Source of the DNA: Bacillus sp. SJS
GTDB lineage: Bacteria > Bacillota > Bacilli > Bacillales > Bacillaceae
NCBI RefSeq assembly: GCF_000732485.2
Contig: NZ_JAQV02000015.1
Coordinates: forward strand, 339,805-403,804
Reading direction: 5' to 3'
Length of the DNA stretch: 64,000 nt
Position numbers and translations under genes: made by a program. Below, in pieces: positions 35,331 to 44,448 of the stretch. A model generated the notes under the pieces. That model saw nothing but the letters and a program-made list of their open reading frames with translations, was not told the origin of the DNA and searched no databases. Every line of letters begins with the position of its first letter. The first letter of the stretch is position 1.

Positions 35331-36338
35331 TCATCCTCCGATCGTGGTTGATGATTCTCTAATCTTCAACTCTGTCTGGAATACGAATAATCTCTTTTCA
35401 TCAGATTTGCCGCTGATCTGTTCGAATAATAAGTCCGCAGCCTTCATACCCATCTCGTAGGCGGGCTGGTCAATTACCGTGAGAGCAGGCTCGGATATGG
35501 CCGCCATTTCAATATTATCGAAGACCACGAGGGCGAGATCTCTGCCGATACGGATTTCATTTTTACGGGCGAACTTCATCACTTCAAAATACGTCAGATC
35601 ATTTCCCGCAATGAGTGCGGTCGGCCCTTTTCCGTTAGCAAACATCTCTTCAAGGACCGATACCATCTCCGAAATTTCAACAGATCTTATGAAATGCTCA
35701 TTGACCGGTTCCCCTCGTTTTTCAAGTGCTTCTATAAATCCGGCCACCCGCTCTCTTCTTGGAAAAATCGTTGGAGGCGGCGTTAAAATCGCAAGCTTTT
35801 CATGGCCTTCCTTCAAAAGGTGACCGACAGCCTGATCCATTGCATCCCGGTTGTCGACAACCACCGTATTCACATCGATCCCATCCAGTTTGCGGTCAAC
35901 GAATACCACAGGGTACTTCTCTGACTCAAGCTTTTTATAGAGCTCAGGGTTTTTCCCAGTAGGAAAAATCACGAGTCCGTCTACCTGTCTCGCTCTCATG
36001 CTGTCGATATACTTTTTTTCCTTATCCTGATCTTCATAAGAATTGCAGAAAATCACCTGAATGTCTTTTTCCTGAAAATAATCTTCGATGGCACGGCTCA
36101 TCTCCGTCGAAACGGTATGGACGATATTGGCGGCGATAATGCCGATAAGCGACGTTCTTTTTTGCTTCAGGCTTCTTGCTACATAATTTGGATGATACCC
36201 GAGCTCATCTATCGCTTTTTTGATCCGGTCCTTCGTTTCCTGGCCCATATATTCAAAACGTCCGTTTAAAAATTGAGAAACTGTGCTTTTGCTGATTCCA
36301 GCTGCTTTGGCTACATCTGCCATCGTTACGCGTTTCAT
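35331..36338 (-). CDS. LacI-family transcriptional regulator of the sugar-acid operon
   Basis: A 335-residue LacI/GalR regulator. The helix-turn-helix and hinge read TMADVAKAAGISKSTVSQFL then RIKKAIDELGYHPN; the rest is a periplasmic-binding-protein-like sugar-binding core. It sits within the operon between the KDPG aldolase and the HPS-like gene, 106 bases after the aldolase. Two matching sequences TAAATCGGTTTA at the operon promoter are its likely operators. The wording resembles KdgR-type repressors, and the inducer may be KDG or a sugar phosphate, but that is inference. Confidence 0.9.
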   Translation of the reverse strand: MKRVTMADVAKAAGISKSTVSQFLNGRFEYMGQETKDRIKKAIDELGYHPNYVARSLKQKRTSLIGIIAANIVHTVSTEMSRAIEDYFQEKDIQVIFCNSYEDQDKEKKYIDSMRARQVDGLVIFPTGKNPELYKKLESEKYPVVFVDRKLDGIDVNTVVVDNRDAMDQAVGHLLKEGHEKLAILTPPPTIFPRRERVAGFIEALEKRGEPVNEHFIRSVEISEMVSVLEEMFANGKGPTALIAGNDLTYFEVMKFARKNEIRIGRDLALVVFDNIEMAAISEPALTVIDQPAYEMGMKAADLLFEQISGKSDEKRLFVFQTELKIRESSTTIGG

Positions 36339-36444
36339 CTAAATCCGTCCTCTTATCTATAGATTCTTCCTCTATTGTACTGTTCCACGCTGTCGATATC
36401 CATCTAAGAAGAGGACGAGCTGATTATGCCGCATCACGCAAGTT

Positions 36445-37083
36445 TCATTTCACCTGGAAACCCCGGACACATTCACTGAATTGGCGTGCTCGATCCGCAA
36501 GCTTGATCAGGCTTTCCCCATCAGCCGCCATTCCACCGCTCACCAGTGTGCTCCCCACACCAATCGCGGCTGCCCCCGCCTTTAGGAAGGCTTCCATATT
36601 ATTGAGTCCGATTCCGCCTGTTGGCATGAGCGGTATATGGGGAAGCGGTCCTGCTACTGCCTTTAAAAATTCCGGCCCCAAAACATTTGCCGGAAATACC
36701 TTCACTAAATCTGCTCCTGCTTCATAGGCAGTGAGAATTTCAGTAGGGGTCATTGCACCCGGTACACTGATGACCCCGTATCGCTTTGCCATACGGATGG
36801 TGTCCAAGCTCACAGTTGGTGAAAAAATAAATTTCGCTCCGGCTGAGATTGCTGTTCTTGCCGTCTCCGGATCCAGTACCGTCCCGGCCCCTACTAAAAC
36901 CTCTTCATTGAACGCCTCGTTTAACCGTTCAATCACCTGGATTGCCTTCGGGTTTTCCATCGTAATTTCAAGGGCGGTAACCCCGCCATCCTTCAGGGCT
37001 TGAGCAATCGGAACAATCGTATCCGGATTCGCTCCTCTTATAACGGCTACAACGCCGCTTTCCTGAAATGCATGTGCTCTCAT
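36445..37083 (-). CDS. kdgA: KDPG/KHG aldolase
   Basis: A 212-residue class I aldolase of the Eda/KdgA family, splitting 2-keto-3-deoxy-6-phosphogluconate into pyruvate and glyceraldehyde-3-phosphate. The Schiff-base lysine is in ADLVKVFPANVLGPEFLKA and the conserved Glu in ALEITMEN. PLMPTGGIGLNN forms the phosphate site. It follows the MFS gene by 15 bases and works with the KDG kinase two genes upstream, giving the lower pathway for hexuronates or related sugar acids. Confidence 0.92.
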   Translation of the reverse strand: MRAHAFQESGVVAVIRGANPDTIVPIAQALKDGGVTALEITMENPKAIQVIERLNEAFNEEVLVGAGTVLDPETARTAISAGAKFIFSPTVSLDTIRMAKRYGVISVPGAMTPTEILTAYEAGADLVKVFPANVLGPEFLKAVAGPLPHIPLMPTGGIGLNNMEAFLKAGAAAIGVGSTLVSGGMAADGESLIKLADRARQFSECVRGFQVK

Positions 37084-37098
37084 TTTCCATTCCTCCAG

Positions 37099-38376
37099 TT
37101 AAGCGCTTTTAACGGCAGATTGGTGTCTCGCTGCAGCTGTATTCTTTACGGCAAAAATCGTAATAATCGCGGACAGAAGCAGGGCACCCGACATGAAAAG
37201 ATAAGAAGCCCCAAATCCTCCTGTTGTTCCATTTAAATAACCGACAAGGTATGAACCTGCAAATGATCCGAGTGCCCCCATGCTATTGATGAGGGCCATC
37301 GCGCCCCCTGCAACATTACGAGGCAAAATCTCCGGTATGATGGCAAAGAACGGACCATACGGGGCGTACATCGCTCCTCCTGCAATAATGAGCAAAACAA
37401 AAGAAAGCCAGAAATTGCTCGTTCCAATTAGATAGGAACCATAAAACGCAAGGGCTCCAATCAGCAGGAACGGCCAGACAAAAGCACTCCGGTTAAGGGT
37501 TTTATCTGAGAAATAAGATGCGGACAGCATCCCGATAATGGCTAAAATATAGGGAACAGATGAAAGCCATCCCGTTGTAACAATATCCATGTTCGGCGCT
37601 GCTTTAATAATAGAAGGAAGCCACATCACAAACCCGTAAACCCCGATGCTCCAAAGTGCATATTGAAGACTGAGCAGAATAACCGTTTTGGATTTAAATG
37701 CTTCTGCGTAATTTTTCACAGGCTTCAAGCCTTGCTGCTCTTGATCCAGCTGGATTTGCAGGTCTCTTTTTTCCTGCTCGTTCAGCCATTTGGCGTCCTT
37801 TGGTTCATCGTTAACGAGCTTCCACCAGAAGAATGCCCAGATTATTGCCGGCAGCCCTTCCAAAATAAACATCCAGCGCCAGCCAACGGATTCTACTAAA
37901 TATCCGGATAGAATCGACATCCACAGCACGGTCGCCGGGTTCCCAAGGATAAGAAACGTATTCGCCCTGGACCGCTCCTCTTTCGTAAACCAGTGACTTA
38001 AGAAAACGAGCATGGACGGCATTACAGCACTTTCTACGACTCCCAGCATAAAGCGGATGACAATGAGAAGGTTTACGTTTGTAATCAACCCTGTCGCCGT
38101 TGCCAGTCCTCCCCATAAAATAAGCGACCAGAAAATCAGCTTTTTCGCACTTTTATTTTCGGCATAATGAGCTCCCGGAATTTGAAAAAAGAAATATCCC
38201 AGGAAGAAAAGCGACCCGAGCAGCGACGACATCGCTGCCGTGATATGCAGATCCTCTGCCATTCCTCCCGCTGCCCCGAATCCATAATTGGCCCGATCCA
38301 GATAAGCGAGGCTGTACGTAATAAATGCAATTGGAATTAGTCGAATCCAGCGCTGTTTAGATAATGTCCCTTTCAT
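37099..38376 (-). CDS. MFS sugar-acid transporter (anion:cation symporter family, ExuT/GudP-like)
   Basis: A 425-residue protein with twelve membrane segments of the anion:cation symporter branch of the major facilitator superfamily. SLAYLDRANYGFGAAGGMAED is the hallmark first-helix region, and FLSHWFTKEERSRAN the loop after helix 4. Relatives import hexuronates, glucarate, galactonate or phthalate-like acids. Its start overlaps the kinase stop by four bases. The exact substrate is unknown, but an aldonate or uronate feeding into KDG fits the neighbours. Confidence 0.9.
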   Translation of the reverse strand: MKGTLSKQRWIRLIPIAFITYSLAYLDRANYGFGAAGGMAEDLHITAAMSSLLGSLFFLGYFFFQIPGAHYAENKSAKKLIFWSLILWGGLATATGLITNVNLLIVIRFMLGVVESAVMPSMLVFLSHWFTKEERSRANTFLILGNPATVLWMSILSGYLVESVGWRWMFILEGLPAIIWAFFWWKLVNDEPKDAKWLNEQEKRDLQIQLDQEQQGLKPVKNYAEAFKSKTVILLSLQYALWSIGVYGFVMWLPSIIKAAPNMDIVTTGWLSSVPYILAIIGMLSASYFSDKTLNRSAFVWPFLLIGALAFYGSYLIGTSNFWLSFVLLIIAGGAMYAPYGPFFAIIPEILPRNVAGGAMALINSMGALGSFAGSYLVGYLNGTTGGFGASYLFMSGALLLSAIITIFAVKNTAAARHQSAVKSA

Positions 38377-39332
38377 ACCTCATCAGCCTCCTTAACATGC
38401 TCTTTCATATATCGTTCGAGCTCTTCTCTAACCGGGTATCCATCACTGTCGCCGATTGACTGGACCGCCATTGCCCCGATAGCATTTCCTCTCAAAACAG
38501 CCTCTTCCATTGGGAGCCCCTCAAGAATTCCACTCACAAAACCGACGGCAAATCCGTCTCCTGCCCCGACGGTATCTACGACTCTATCAACCTTGAAGCC
38601 TTCCACAAGCCCTCTTTGCCCTGCTGTTTTAAAGAACGCTCCATCCGGTCCCAGTTTAACGGCCACTGCCTTCACCCCGTGCTCCAGGTAAAAATCTGCA
38701 ATTGTTTCAGGCTGACTCGATCCTGTCAAAATACGTCCCTCTTCCACTCCCGGCAGAACATAATCTGCCTGGAATGCTGCTTTGTTTATCTCCTTCGCCA
38801 TTTCCTCCTGAGAGTTCCATAATGATGGCCTCAGGTTCGGATCAAAGGAAACCGTTTTGCCCGCTTCCTTCATCAGCGTAAGGATATGATGTGAAAAAGC
38901 CCTCGTCTGTTCAGACAATGCAAGGGGAATCCCCGTTAGATGGAGATGCTTTGCCGAAAGAAAATAGCCGCTGTCGGCATCTTCGGGTGAAAGGGTGCTT
39001 GCTGCAGAACCTCTTCTGAAATACTGCACCTCAGGATCTCCCTCTAAAACCTTGGATTTAATCTGGAATCCAGTCGGATAGCGGGAATCCGTCAAAACAC
39101 AGTCAACATTCACGCCTTCTTTTTTCAGCCGGTCCATAATAAATTCGCCAAATGCATCGCTTCCGACCTTGCTCGCCCAGCCGCTTTTAAAGCCAAGCCT
39201 CGCAAACCCTATCGCTGTATTGGTTTCCGCCCCCGCCAGAGACCTGGTGAAATGCTTTGCTTTATAAAGAGGTCCTGTATCATCAGCTATGAACATGGCC
39301 ATTGCTTCGCCGAACGTCACTGTATCCAGCAT
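38373..39332 (-). CDS. kdgK: 2-keto-3-deoxygluconate kinase-like PfkB sugar kinase
   Basis: A 319-residue ribokinase-family kinase. The N-terminus VTFGEAMAMF and the C-terminal DTVGAGDGFAVGFVSG (catalytic Asp of the GAGD motif) are typical, and the length and TNTAIGFARLG segment fit KdgK. It phosphorylates KDG to KDPG for the aldolase encoded two genes downstream. The ATG at 39332 follows AAAAGGAG; it overlaps the preceding barrel-protein gene by 50 bases. A start at 39362 is less likely. Confidence 0.88.
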   Translation of the reverse strand: MLDTVTFGEAMAMFIADDTGPLYKAKHFTRSLAGAETNTAIGFARLGFKSGWASKVGSDAFGEFIMDRLKKEGVNVDCVLTDSRYPTGFQIKSKVLEGDPEVQYFRRGSAASTLSPEDADSGYFLSAKHLHLTGIPLALSEQTRAFSHHILTLMKEAGKTVSFDPNLRPSLWNSQEEMAKEINKAAFQADYVLPGVEEGRILTGSSQPETIADFYLEHGVKAVAVKLGPDGAFFKTAGQRGLVEGFKVDRVVDTVGAGDGFAVGFVSGILEGLPMEEAVLRGNAIGAMAVQSIGDSDGYPVREELERYMKEHVKEADEV

Positions 39333-40059
39333 CTTTTTCACTCCTTTTAAAATGGCTAACATATTTCACAGCCTCTGCTTTTGTTCTTATAGGGAACTCA
39401 AGTCCGATCGGACAGTTTTCAGGCAATACGCTCAAAACCCGGCTGCACAAAGACTCCTTATGCAGTTCAGGAGGCGCGGTAATCAGCTGATTCCCTTCCA
39501 TGACCGTTTCCTTCAGGTGAATGTAACGAACATATTTGCTTAGTCTGCGTGCTGCGTCCAACAGATCTTCTCCTGCATACCGCCAGTTTCCTATATCAAA
39601 CGTCATACCAATCGGCAAATCAAGCAAGGAAACGCTTTCAAAAAATGATTCCATGGGCGTTATTTTTCCCCCGTAGGATGTTTGGTCATTTTCAACATAG
39701 AGAACCTCGGATTGTTGGAAATGAGACATCAGTTCTATCAAGCTCTCAATCTCAAAAACATCCGGAATATAATGACCAAGTGATACCTTCAGTGCTCCTG
39801 CACCGTGCCGCTTCATTTCCTCTGCTAATTGGAATATTTCTATGTTGAGCCTGCCATGTTTATCAAAGAGCTCTGCCGGAGCCGAATACACATCTTCCTT
39901 GGTCGCTTTAAGCGGCAATTCAGCTTCCCCCATACGCTCCTTTCTTATTTCCGCTCCATCGGCTTCGACTGAATGAATGAGCGGAAAAAGCTGGGCATGA
40001 TTGTCTAACTGGAGTTCCCCTCCATCCAAAGCATGGAAAGGGATGACGATTAATCTCAA
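39283..40059 (-). CDS. TIM-barrel sugar isomerase/epimerase-like protein
   Basis: A 258-residue protein of the xylose-isomerase-like barrel superfamily (AP endonuclease family 2). The metal-binding Glu and Asp residues are suggested by VLYVENDQTSYGG, IGMTFDIGNWRY and YIHLKETV. The probable start is TTG at 40059, six bases after AGGGGGTG; a GTG at 40068 lies too close to the Shine-Dalgarno sequence. It is the first gene of the operon and so likely performs the first conversion of the imported sugar acid, for example an epimerisation, but its reaction is unknown. Confidence 0.75.
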   Translation of the reverse strand: MRLIVIPFHALDGGELQLDNHAQLFPLIHSVEADGAEIRKERMGEAELPLKATKEDVYSAPAELFDKHGRLNIEIFQLAEEMKRHGAGALKVSLGHYIPDVFEIESLIELMSHFQQSEVLYVENDQTSYGGKITPMESFFESVSLLDLPIGMTFDIGNWRYAGEDLLDAARRLSKYVRYIHLKETVMEGNQLITAPPELHKESLCSRVLSVLPENCPIGLEFPIRTKAEAVKYVSHFKRSEKDAGYSDVRRSNGHVHS

Positions 40060-40082
40060 AGTAAACACCCCCTATTCTTTAG

Positions 40083-40107
40083 TAAATCGGTTTAGTAAAT
40101 CGGTTTA
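40083..40107. promoter_or_regulatory. Two tandem LacI-type operators
   Basis: TAAATCGGTTTA occurs twice, at 40083-40094 and 40096-40107. Each is a near palindrome with a CG centre, the typical LacI-family layout. They lie at the predicted transcription start of the sugar-acid operon. Confidence 0.7.
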
Positions 40108-40112
40108 TAAAC

Positions 40113-40141
40113 AGTATATTTAAATGTAAGCGTTTTAACAA
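40113..40141 (-). promoter_or_regulatory. Promoter of the sugar-acid operon with overlapping cre-like site
   Basis: Minus strand TTGTTA (40141-40136), 17-base spacer, TATACT (40118-40113). The spacer contains TGTAAGCG; ATGTAAGCGTTTTAA (40124-40138) fits the CcpA consensus with one mismatch. This gives both glucose repression and specific control by the LacI regulator. Confidence 0.7.
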
Positions 40142-40298
40142 GGGTTTTTATGGTTCTGTTTTTGCATAATCTGGTGCAGCAGTTTGGGATATAAAAGAAA
40201 TAGGCTGCCACGTCAGCGCGGCAGCCTGTAAACACTTCCTGTTTATGTTTGTCATTATATACACATTTGATTGCTTCGCTTGGTAATGAGTCAATTAT

Positions 40299-40336
40299 AA
40301 AAAAAGCCCTGCATACACAATGTACGCAAGGCCCCA
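40299..40336 (-). terminator. Terminator after yhbH
   Basis: Minus strand GCCTTGCGTACAT / GTATGCAGGGC stem followed by seven T. A second GC-rich hairpin AGGCTGCC / GGCAGCCT lies at 40201-40229. Confidence 0.75.
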
Positions 40337-40338
40337 AA

Positions 40339-41508
40339 TCAGCTGGTCATTTCAGCTGCTTCTTTTCGGAAAAAGCTTTTCATCGCATGGAATACATCGA
40401 CTTTTTGCTTGAGGATATAATAGCGGAAGTTTTCATTGGTGATGTTTTTATAAGCGGACATTAAGGTCGAGTGCCGGTTATACTGATTGACCTCGCCGTA
40501 ACCAAACATATTGGATACCTTCATTAATTCACCGACAAGCTTCACACATCTCGCATTATCGGACGTCAGATTATCTCCATCTGAAAAATGGAATGGATAA
40601 ATGTTATATCGGGCAGGCTGGTATTTTTCATCAATAATTTCAAGGGCTTTCCTGTATACAGAGGAGCAAATCGTACCTCCGCTCTCTCCTTTGTTGAAAA
40701 AGTCTTCTTCAGATACAACCTTTGCTTCAGTATGATGGGCTATGAATTCAATTTCCACATGCTCATATTTCGTACGGAGAAACCGCGTCATCCAGAAGAA
40801 AAAGCTTCGCGCCATGTACTTTTCCCATAACCCCATACTGCCGCTTGTGTCCATCATCGCAATAACGACTGCCTTTGACTCCGGTTTAATCACTTCATTC
40901 CATGTCTTAAACTTCAAATCCTCCGGATAAATCGGATAAAATTGCGCCTTTCCCTTCATTGCGTTTCGTTTATAAGCAGACATCATCGTCCGTTTCTTAT
41001 CGATATTTCCCATCAATCCGGTTTTGCGGATATCGTTAAACTCTATATTCTCCACAACGTTCTCTGCCATTTCCTTGCGCTTCAGATTGGGCAGCTCAAG
41101 CTCACTGAACAAAGCCTCCTGAAGCTCCATCATGGACACTTCGGCTTCGTAATAATCTTCCCCCGCCTGATCTCCTGCTCCTTGGCCTTTTCCTGGTCCC
41201 TGGCCCTGCTGCGAACCGTCCCGTGCGACCACATCTCCAACCTGGCTGTCGCCGTCACCCTGCCCGACATGTTTGTTTTTATCATAATTATAGCGAATCT
41301 TATATTCATCGAGTGACCGGATTGGAATCTTCACTACGTTTTTCCCATTGGACATAATGATGCTTTCCTCGGTTATCAGGTCAGGCAGGTTGTTCTTAAT
41401 CGCTTCCTGAACCTTCTCCTGATGCCTTAGCTGGTCGTCATAGCCTTTGCGGTGGAGGGACCAATCTTCATTCGAAATGACGAAGTTGCTTGCGTCTCCT
41501 TTTGACAT
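40339..41508 (-). CDS. yhbH: DUF444 protein YhbH
   Basis: A 389-residue protein of the DUF444/YeaH-YhbH family. It has a central glycine- and glutamine-rich region (about 95-120), followed by a von Willebrand A-like part with [20 protein letters not shown]. In Bacillus and in E. coli this gene accompanies the PrkA kinase; the B. subtilis protein affects sporulation. The ATG at 41508 has GGAGGGGAAGGGG upstream; 41526 is less likely. The prkA gene lies upstream on the same strand, with a small gene and a repeat cluster in between. Confidence 0.9.
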   Translation of the reverse strand: MSKGDASNFVISNEDWSLHRKGYDDQLRHQEKVQEAIKNNLPDLITEESIIMSNGKNVVKIPIRSLDEYKIRYNYDKNKHVGQGDGDSQVGDVVARDGSQQGQGPGKGQGAGDQAGEDYYEAEVSMMELQEALFSELELPNLKRKEMAENVVENIEFNDIRKTGLMGNIDKKRTMMSAYKRNAMKGKAQFYPIYPEDLKFKTWNEVIKPESKAVVIAMMDTSGSMGLWEKYMARSFFFWMTRFLRTKYEHVEIEFIAHHTEAKVVSEEDFFNKGESGGTICSSVYRKALEIIDEKYQPARYNIYPFHFSDGDNLTSDNARCVKLVGELMKVSNMFGYGEVNQYNRHSTLMSAYKNITNENFRYYILKQKVDVFHAMKSFFRKEAAEMTS

Positions 41509-41749
41509 ATTCCCCTTCCCCTCCAAACTTTTTTAAAAATTGCTCTGCCATTTATCACCGATTTGGAGCCTATTGCATATGATGTCGGTGAATGAATTTC
41601 TCTCCGTTGGCTGATTTTTTGAGATTACTCTATCCTATGCGGGGGATGAGGATTATTGACAAACAATTATGAAAATTGGGCACCTCCTCCAATAAAAATA
41701 GACAAGGTATCTATGCAAGGATTTTGGCAGATTTTATACATAGTAAATA

Positions 41750-41783
41750 AAAGAACCCCTGCACTGGGCAAGGGTTCTTTTTA
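41750..41783 (-). terminator. Hairpin after the 55-residue gene
   Basis: AAAGAACCC / GGGTTCTTT stem with a 13-base loop, just after the stop of the small gene; A and T tracts on both sides. Confidence 0.7.
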
Positions 41784-41951
41784 TTATTTATTCTCGTTTT
41801 CTTTATGCTGATCAGGATCCGGAGTCTTCCCCGATTTCTTTACTTCCTGATTCGTTTTCATATGCTCCATGATTTTGGATTGTTCCACCAAATCGTCCAT
41901 ATTGCGAATACTTGAACTCTCTTTTGATTTCTTCGGATTCTTTTGATCCAT
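41784..41951 (-). CDS. Small hydrophilic protein, 55 residues, unknown
   Basis: An unlisted short gene between prkA and yhbH. It starts at ATG 41951 after AAGGAGTGATAGAA, a good ribosome binding site, and ends at TAA 41786-41784 directly before a hairpin. The product is very rich in Lys, Asp, Glu, Ser and Asn (begins MDQKNPKKSKESSSIRNMDD, ends DQHKENENK) and has no membrane segment. I do not recognise it. Composition resembles small acidic-basic sporulation or stress proteins of Bacillus, but that is only an impression. Confidence 0.65.
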   Translation of the reverse strand: MDQKNPKKSKESSSIRNMDDLVEQSKIMEHMKTNQEVKKSGKTPDPDQHKENENK

Positions 41952-42029
41952 TTCTATCACTCCTTAGGAGATTGTATAGGGTAATTACCCGGTTAGGGGT
42001 GGGGTGAAACGTGGGCTGCGGCAAAGTAT

Positions 42030-42290
42030 TTAGCACTGACCCCCATCTTATTAACGCAACGGGGGGCAGAGAATCAAAAATGCCAGCCTAGATGGGCAAC
42101 GGGTTTCAACTCAATGGGGACGGAGCTTTAGTTCTGCAGTGAATTGGGGGTCAGTGCATTGCACTGACCCCCAATACTTTACAGGATCAAGGGACAGAGC
42201 TTTAAACTCTGCAGTTCCTCTCCTCCAATCGATTCCAAGTGATGGGGACGGAGTTTTAACGCTTTATCAGAGTGGGGGTCAGTGCAAAAT
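42030..42290. repeat. Cluster of REP-like palindromic fragments
   Basis: A perfect inverted repeat ATTGGGGGTCAGTGC-ATT-GCACTGACCCCCAAT occupies 42143-42175. Further pieces are GCACTGACCCCCA (42033-42045) and TGGGGGTCAGTGC (42273-42285). Three related blocks GGGACGGAGCTTTAG, GGGACAGAGCTTTAA and GGGGACGGAGTTTTAA lie between. The wording recalls REP elements mobilised by Y1 (IS200/RAYT) transposases in Bacillus, but no transposase gene is here. Confidence 0.75.
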
Positions 42291-42301
42291 CAGCCCACAC
42301 A

Positions 42302-42328
42302 AAAAGCCGGGAATCTCCCGGCTCGCCG
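42302..42328 (-). terminator. Terminator after prkA
   Basis: AGCCGGGA / TCCCGGCT stem followed on the minus strand by TTTTTGTG. Confidence 0.85.
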
Positions 42329-42333
42329 CATAC

Positions 42334-44229
42334 CTATCGATTTAGCAAACTTCCTACATAACGCAGCAGTTCATTAGCAGAGGTAGAGTTATAGCCATGC
42401 TCATCAATTAATCGCTTGACGACTTCGTTTACCTTTTTCAGTTGCTGCTCATCCGGTGTTTTGGATGAGGTCGTAATTTTCACAACGTCCTTCAAATCCG
42501 CAAACAGTTTTTTCTGGATAGCTTCGCGCAGTCTTTCATGAGAGTTGTAATCAAATCGCTTCCCTTTGCGTGCATAGGCGGAAATGCGAATCAGGATTTC
42601 TTCGCGGAATGCTTTTTTCGCATTTTCGGAAATGCCGATCTGTTCCTCTATGGAGCGCATCAATTTGTCGTCCGGATTCATCTCTTCACCGGTGAGCGGA
42701 TCGCGCAGCTTATTTTTATTACAGTAAGCTTCAACGTTATCCAGATAGTTTTCCATAAGGGTTTTCGCCGATTCTTCATAGGAATACACAAATGCTTTTT
42801 GAACTTCTTTTTTCGCAATATCGTCGTACTCTTTACGGGCGACCGAGATGAAGTTCAGGTAGCGCTCGCGGTCTTCCTGTGAGATTGACGGATGCTGATC
42901 GAGCCCCTCTTTAAGGGAGCGAAGGACATCCAGTGCGTTGATGGACGGATTTTCTTTTCGGATGATGGTGGAGGAAATCCGGTTAATGACGTAACGCGGA
43001 TCAATCCCGCTCATGCCCTCATCCTGATATTCCTTTTTCAACTCCTCCAAGTCCACAGAGTTGTAGCCTTCTACACTCTCTCCATCGTAAAGCCTCATCT
43101 TCTTCACGAGATCGATATCTCCGCGTTTTGCTTCCTTTAATCTCGTTAAAATGGAGAACATCGCTGCAACCTTAAGGGTATGCGGGGCAATGTGGACATC
43201 GGATACATCGCTTTCGCTGATCATTTTATCGTATATGCGCTCTTCCTCTGTGGCTCTCAGATTATATGGAATCGGAATCACAATAATCCTTGAGTGAAGT
43301 GCTTCGTTTTTCTTATTGGATATGAAGGAGCGGTACTCGGTTTCATTGGTATGGGCCACAATCAGCTCGTCGGCGGAAATGAGCGCGAATCGCCCTGCTT
43401 TGAAATTTCCTTCCTGTGTCAGGGACAGAAGGTGCCATAAGAATTTTTCATCACATTTCAGCATCTCCTGGAACTCCATCATTCCGCGGTTTGCTTTGTT
43501 CAGCTCTCCGTCAAAGCGATAAGCCCTTGGGTCAGACTCAGAGCCGTACTCGGCAATCGTTGAAAAGTCGATGCTTCCTGTCAGATCGGCAATATCCTGT
43601 GATTTCGGATCTGATGGACTGAACGTACCAATTCCGACGCGCTTATCCTCGGAGAAAAAGATCCGCTCAACAATTACATCTTCAATTCTGCCACCGTACT
43701 CCTCCTGAAGCCTCATCATATTTAAGGGAGACAGATTTCCTTCGATCCGGATGCCGTATTCCTCATAAAAATCCTGGCGAAGGTGATGGGGAATTAAATG
43801 AAGAGCATCCTCATGCATCGGGCAGCCTTTAATCGCAAATACGGAACCGTTGTCGGTTTGAGAGTATTTTTCAAGACCTCTTTTCAGCATCGTGACAAGT
43901 GTTGATTTCCCTCCGCTTACCGGACCCATGAGTAGAAGGATCCGCTTGCGGACATCGAGCCGCTTGGCAGCAGGGTGAAAATATTCTTCTACCAGTCTTT
44001 CAAGAGCTTCTTCAAGCCCGAACAGCTGAGAATCAAAAAATTTGTACTTTTTGACGCCGTTAACTTCCTCAATACCATGATCTTTGATCATATTATAAAC
44101 CCGCGAGTGAGCTGATTGAGCCACATTGGAGCGAGTTTTCAATATTTCCAAATACTCTACGAAGGTTCCTTCCCATTTCAAACGCTCTTCATCTTCTCTG
44201 TACCTTTCAATCTTCTTTAAGATATCCAT
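42334..44229 (-). CDS. prkA: Serine protein kinase / AAA ATPase PrkA
   Basis: A 631-residue protein, the length of B. subtilis PrkA. Walker A is MGPVSGGKSTLVTML within an N-terminal AAA domain; the C-terminal region is the PrkA kinase-like domain. In Bacillus PrkA supports sporulation, and recent work describes ATP-dependent protease-like activity in addition to kinase activity. The ATG at 44229 has AAGGAGG six bases upstream. Its neighbour YhbH is its usual genomic partner. Confidence 0.95.
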   Translation of the reverse strand: MDILKKIERYREDEERLKWEGTFVEYLEILKTRSNVAQSAHSRVYNMIKDHGIEEVNGVKKYKFFDSQLFGLEEALERLVEEYFHPAAKRLDVRKRILLLMGPVSGGKSTLVTMLKRGLEKYSQTDNGSVFAIKGCPMHEDALHLIPHHLRQDFYEEYGIRIEGNLSPLNMMRLQEEYGGRIEDVIVERIFFSEDKRVGIGTFSPSDPKSQDIADLTGSIDFSTIAEYGSESDPRAYRFDGELNKANRGMMEFQEMLKCDEKFLWHLLSLTQEGNFKAGRFALISADELIVAHTNETEYRSFISNKKNEALHSRIIVIPIPYNLRATEEERIYDKMISESDVSDVHIAPHTLKVAAMFSILTRLKEAKRGDIDLVKKMRLYDGESVEGYNSVDLEELKKEYQDEGMSGIDPRYVINRISSTIIRKENPSINALDVLRSLKEGLDQHPSISQEDRERYLNFISVARKEYDDIAKKEVQKAFVYSYEESAKTLMENYLDNVEAYCNKNKLRDPLTGEEMNPDDKLMRSIEEQIGISENAKKAFREEILIRISAYARKGKRFDYNSHERLREAIQKKLFADLKDVVKITTSSKTPDEQQLKKVNEVVKRLIDEHGYNSTSANELLRYVGSLLNR

Positions 44230-44376
44230 AAGGACCTCCTTCATCTTTGTGCATCACAAGAGATTATTACACTTTATGAGAGAGGGAAGCTTATCATTCT
44301 TGTTTTTCTGATGTGTCTTCCAAGCAATCGATATGACTGAAAATTTAGAAATGGAAGAAAAAGAGGACGAATACAA

Positions 44377-44405
44377 TTCACAGCGCTTTCATAATACCGT
44401 ATAAT
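44377..44405 (+). promoter_or_regulatory. SigA-type promoter for the 30-residue peptide gene
   Basis: TTCACA (44377-44382), 17-base spacer, TATAAT (44400-44405), 43 bases before the ATG at 44449. Confidence 0.7.
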
Positions 44406-44448
44406 TGAATCTATACGCTTGGACTACATTTTTTTGGGGAGGGCATTT

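Noticed and set aside
41812..42036. 74-codon minus-strand frame
   Set aside because: Lies in a different frame over the 55-residue gene, without a ribosome binding site, and starts inside the repeat cluster.
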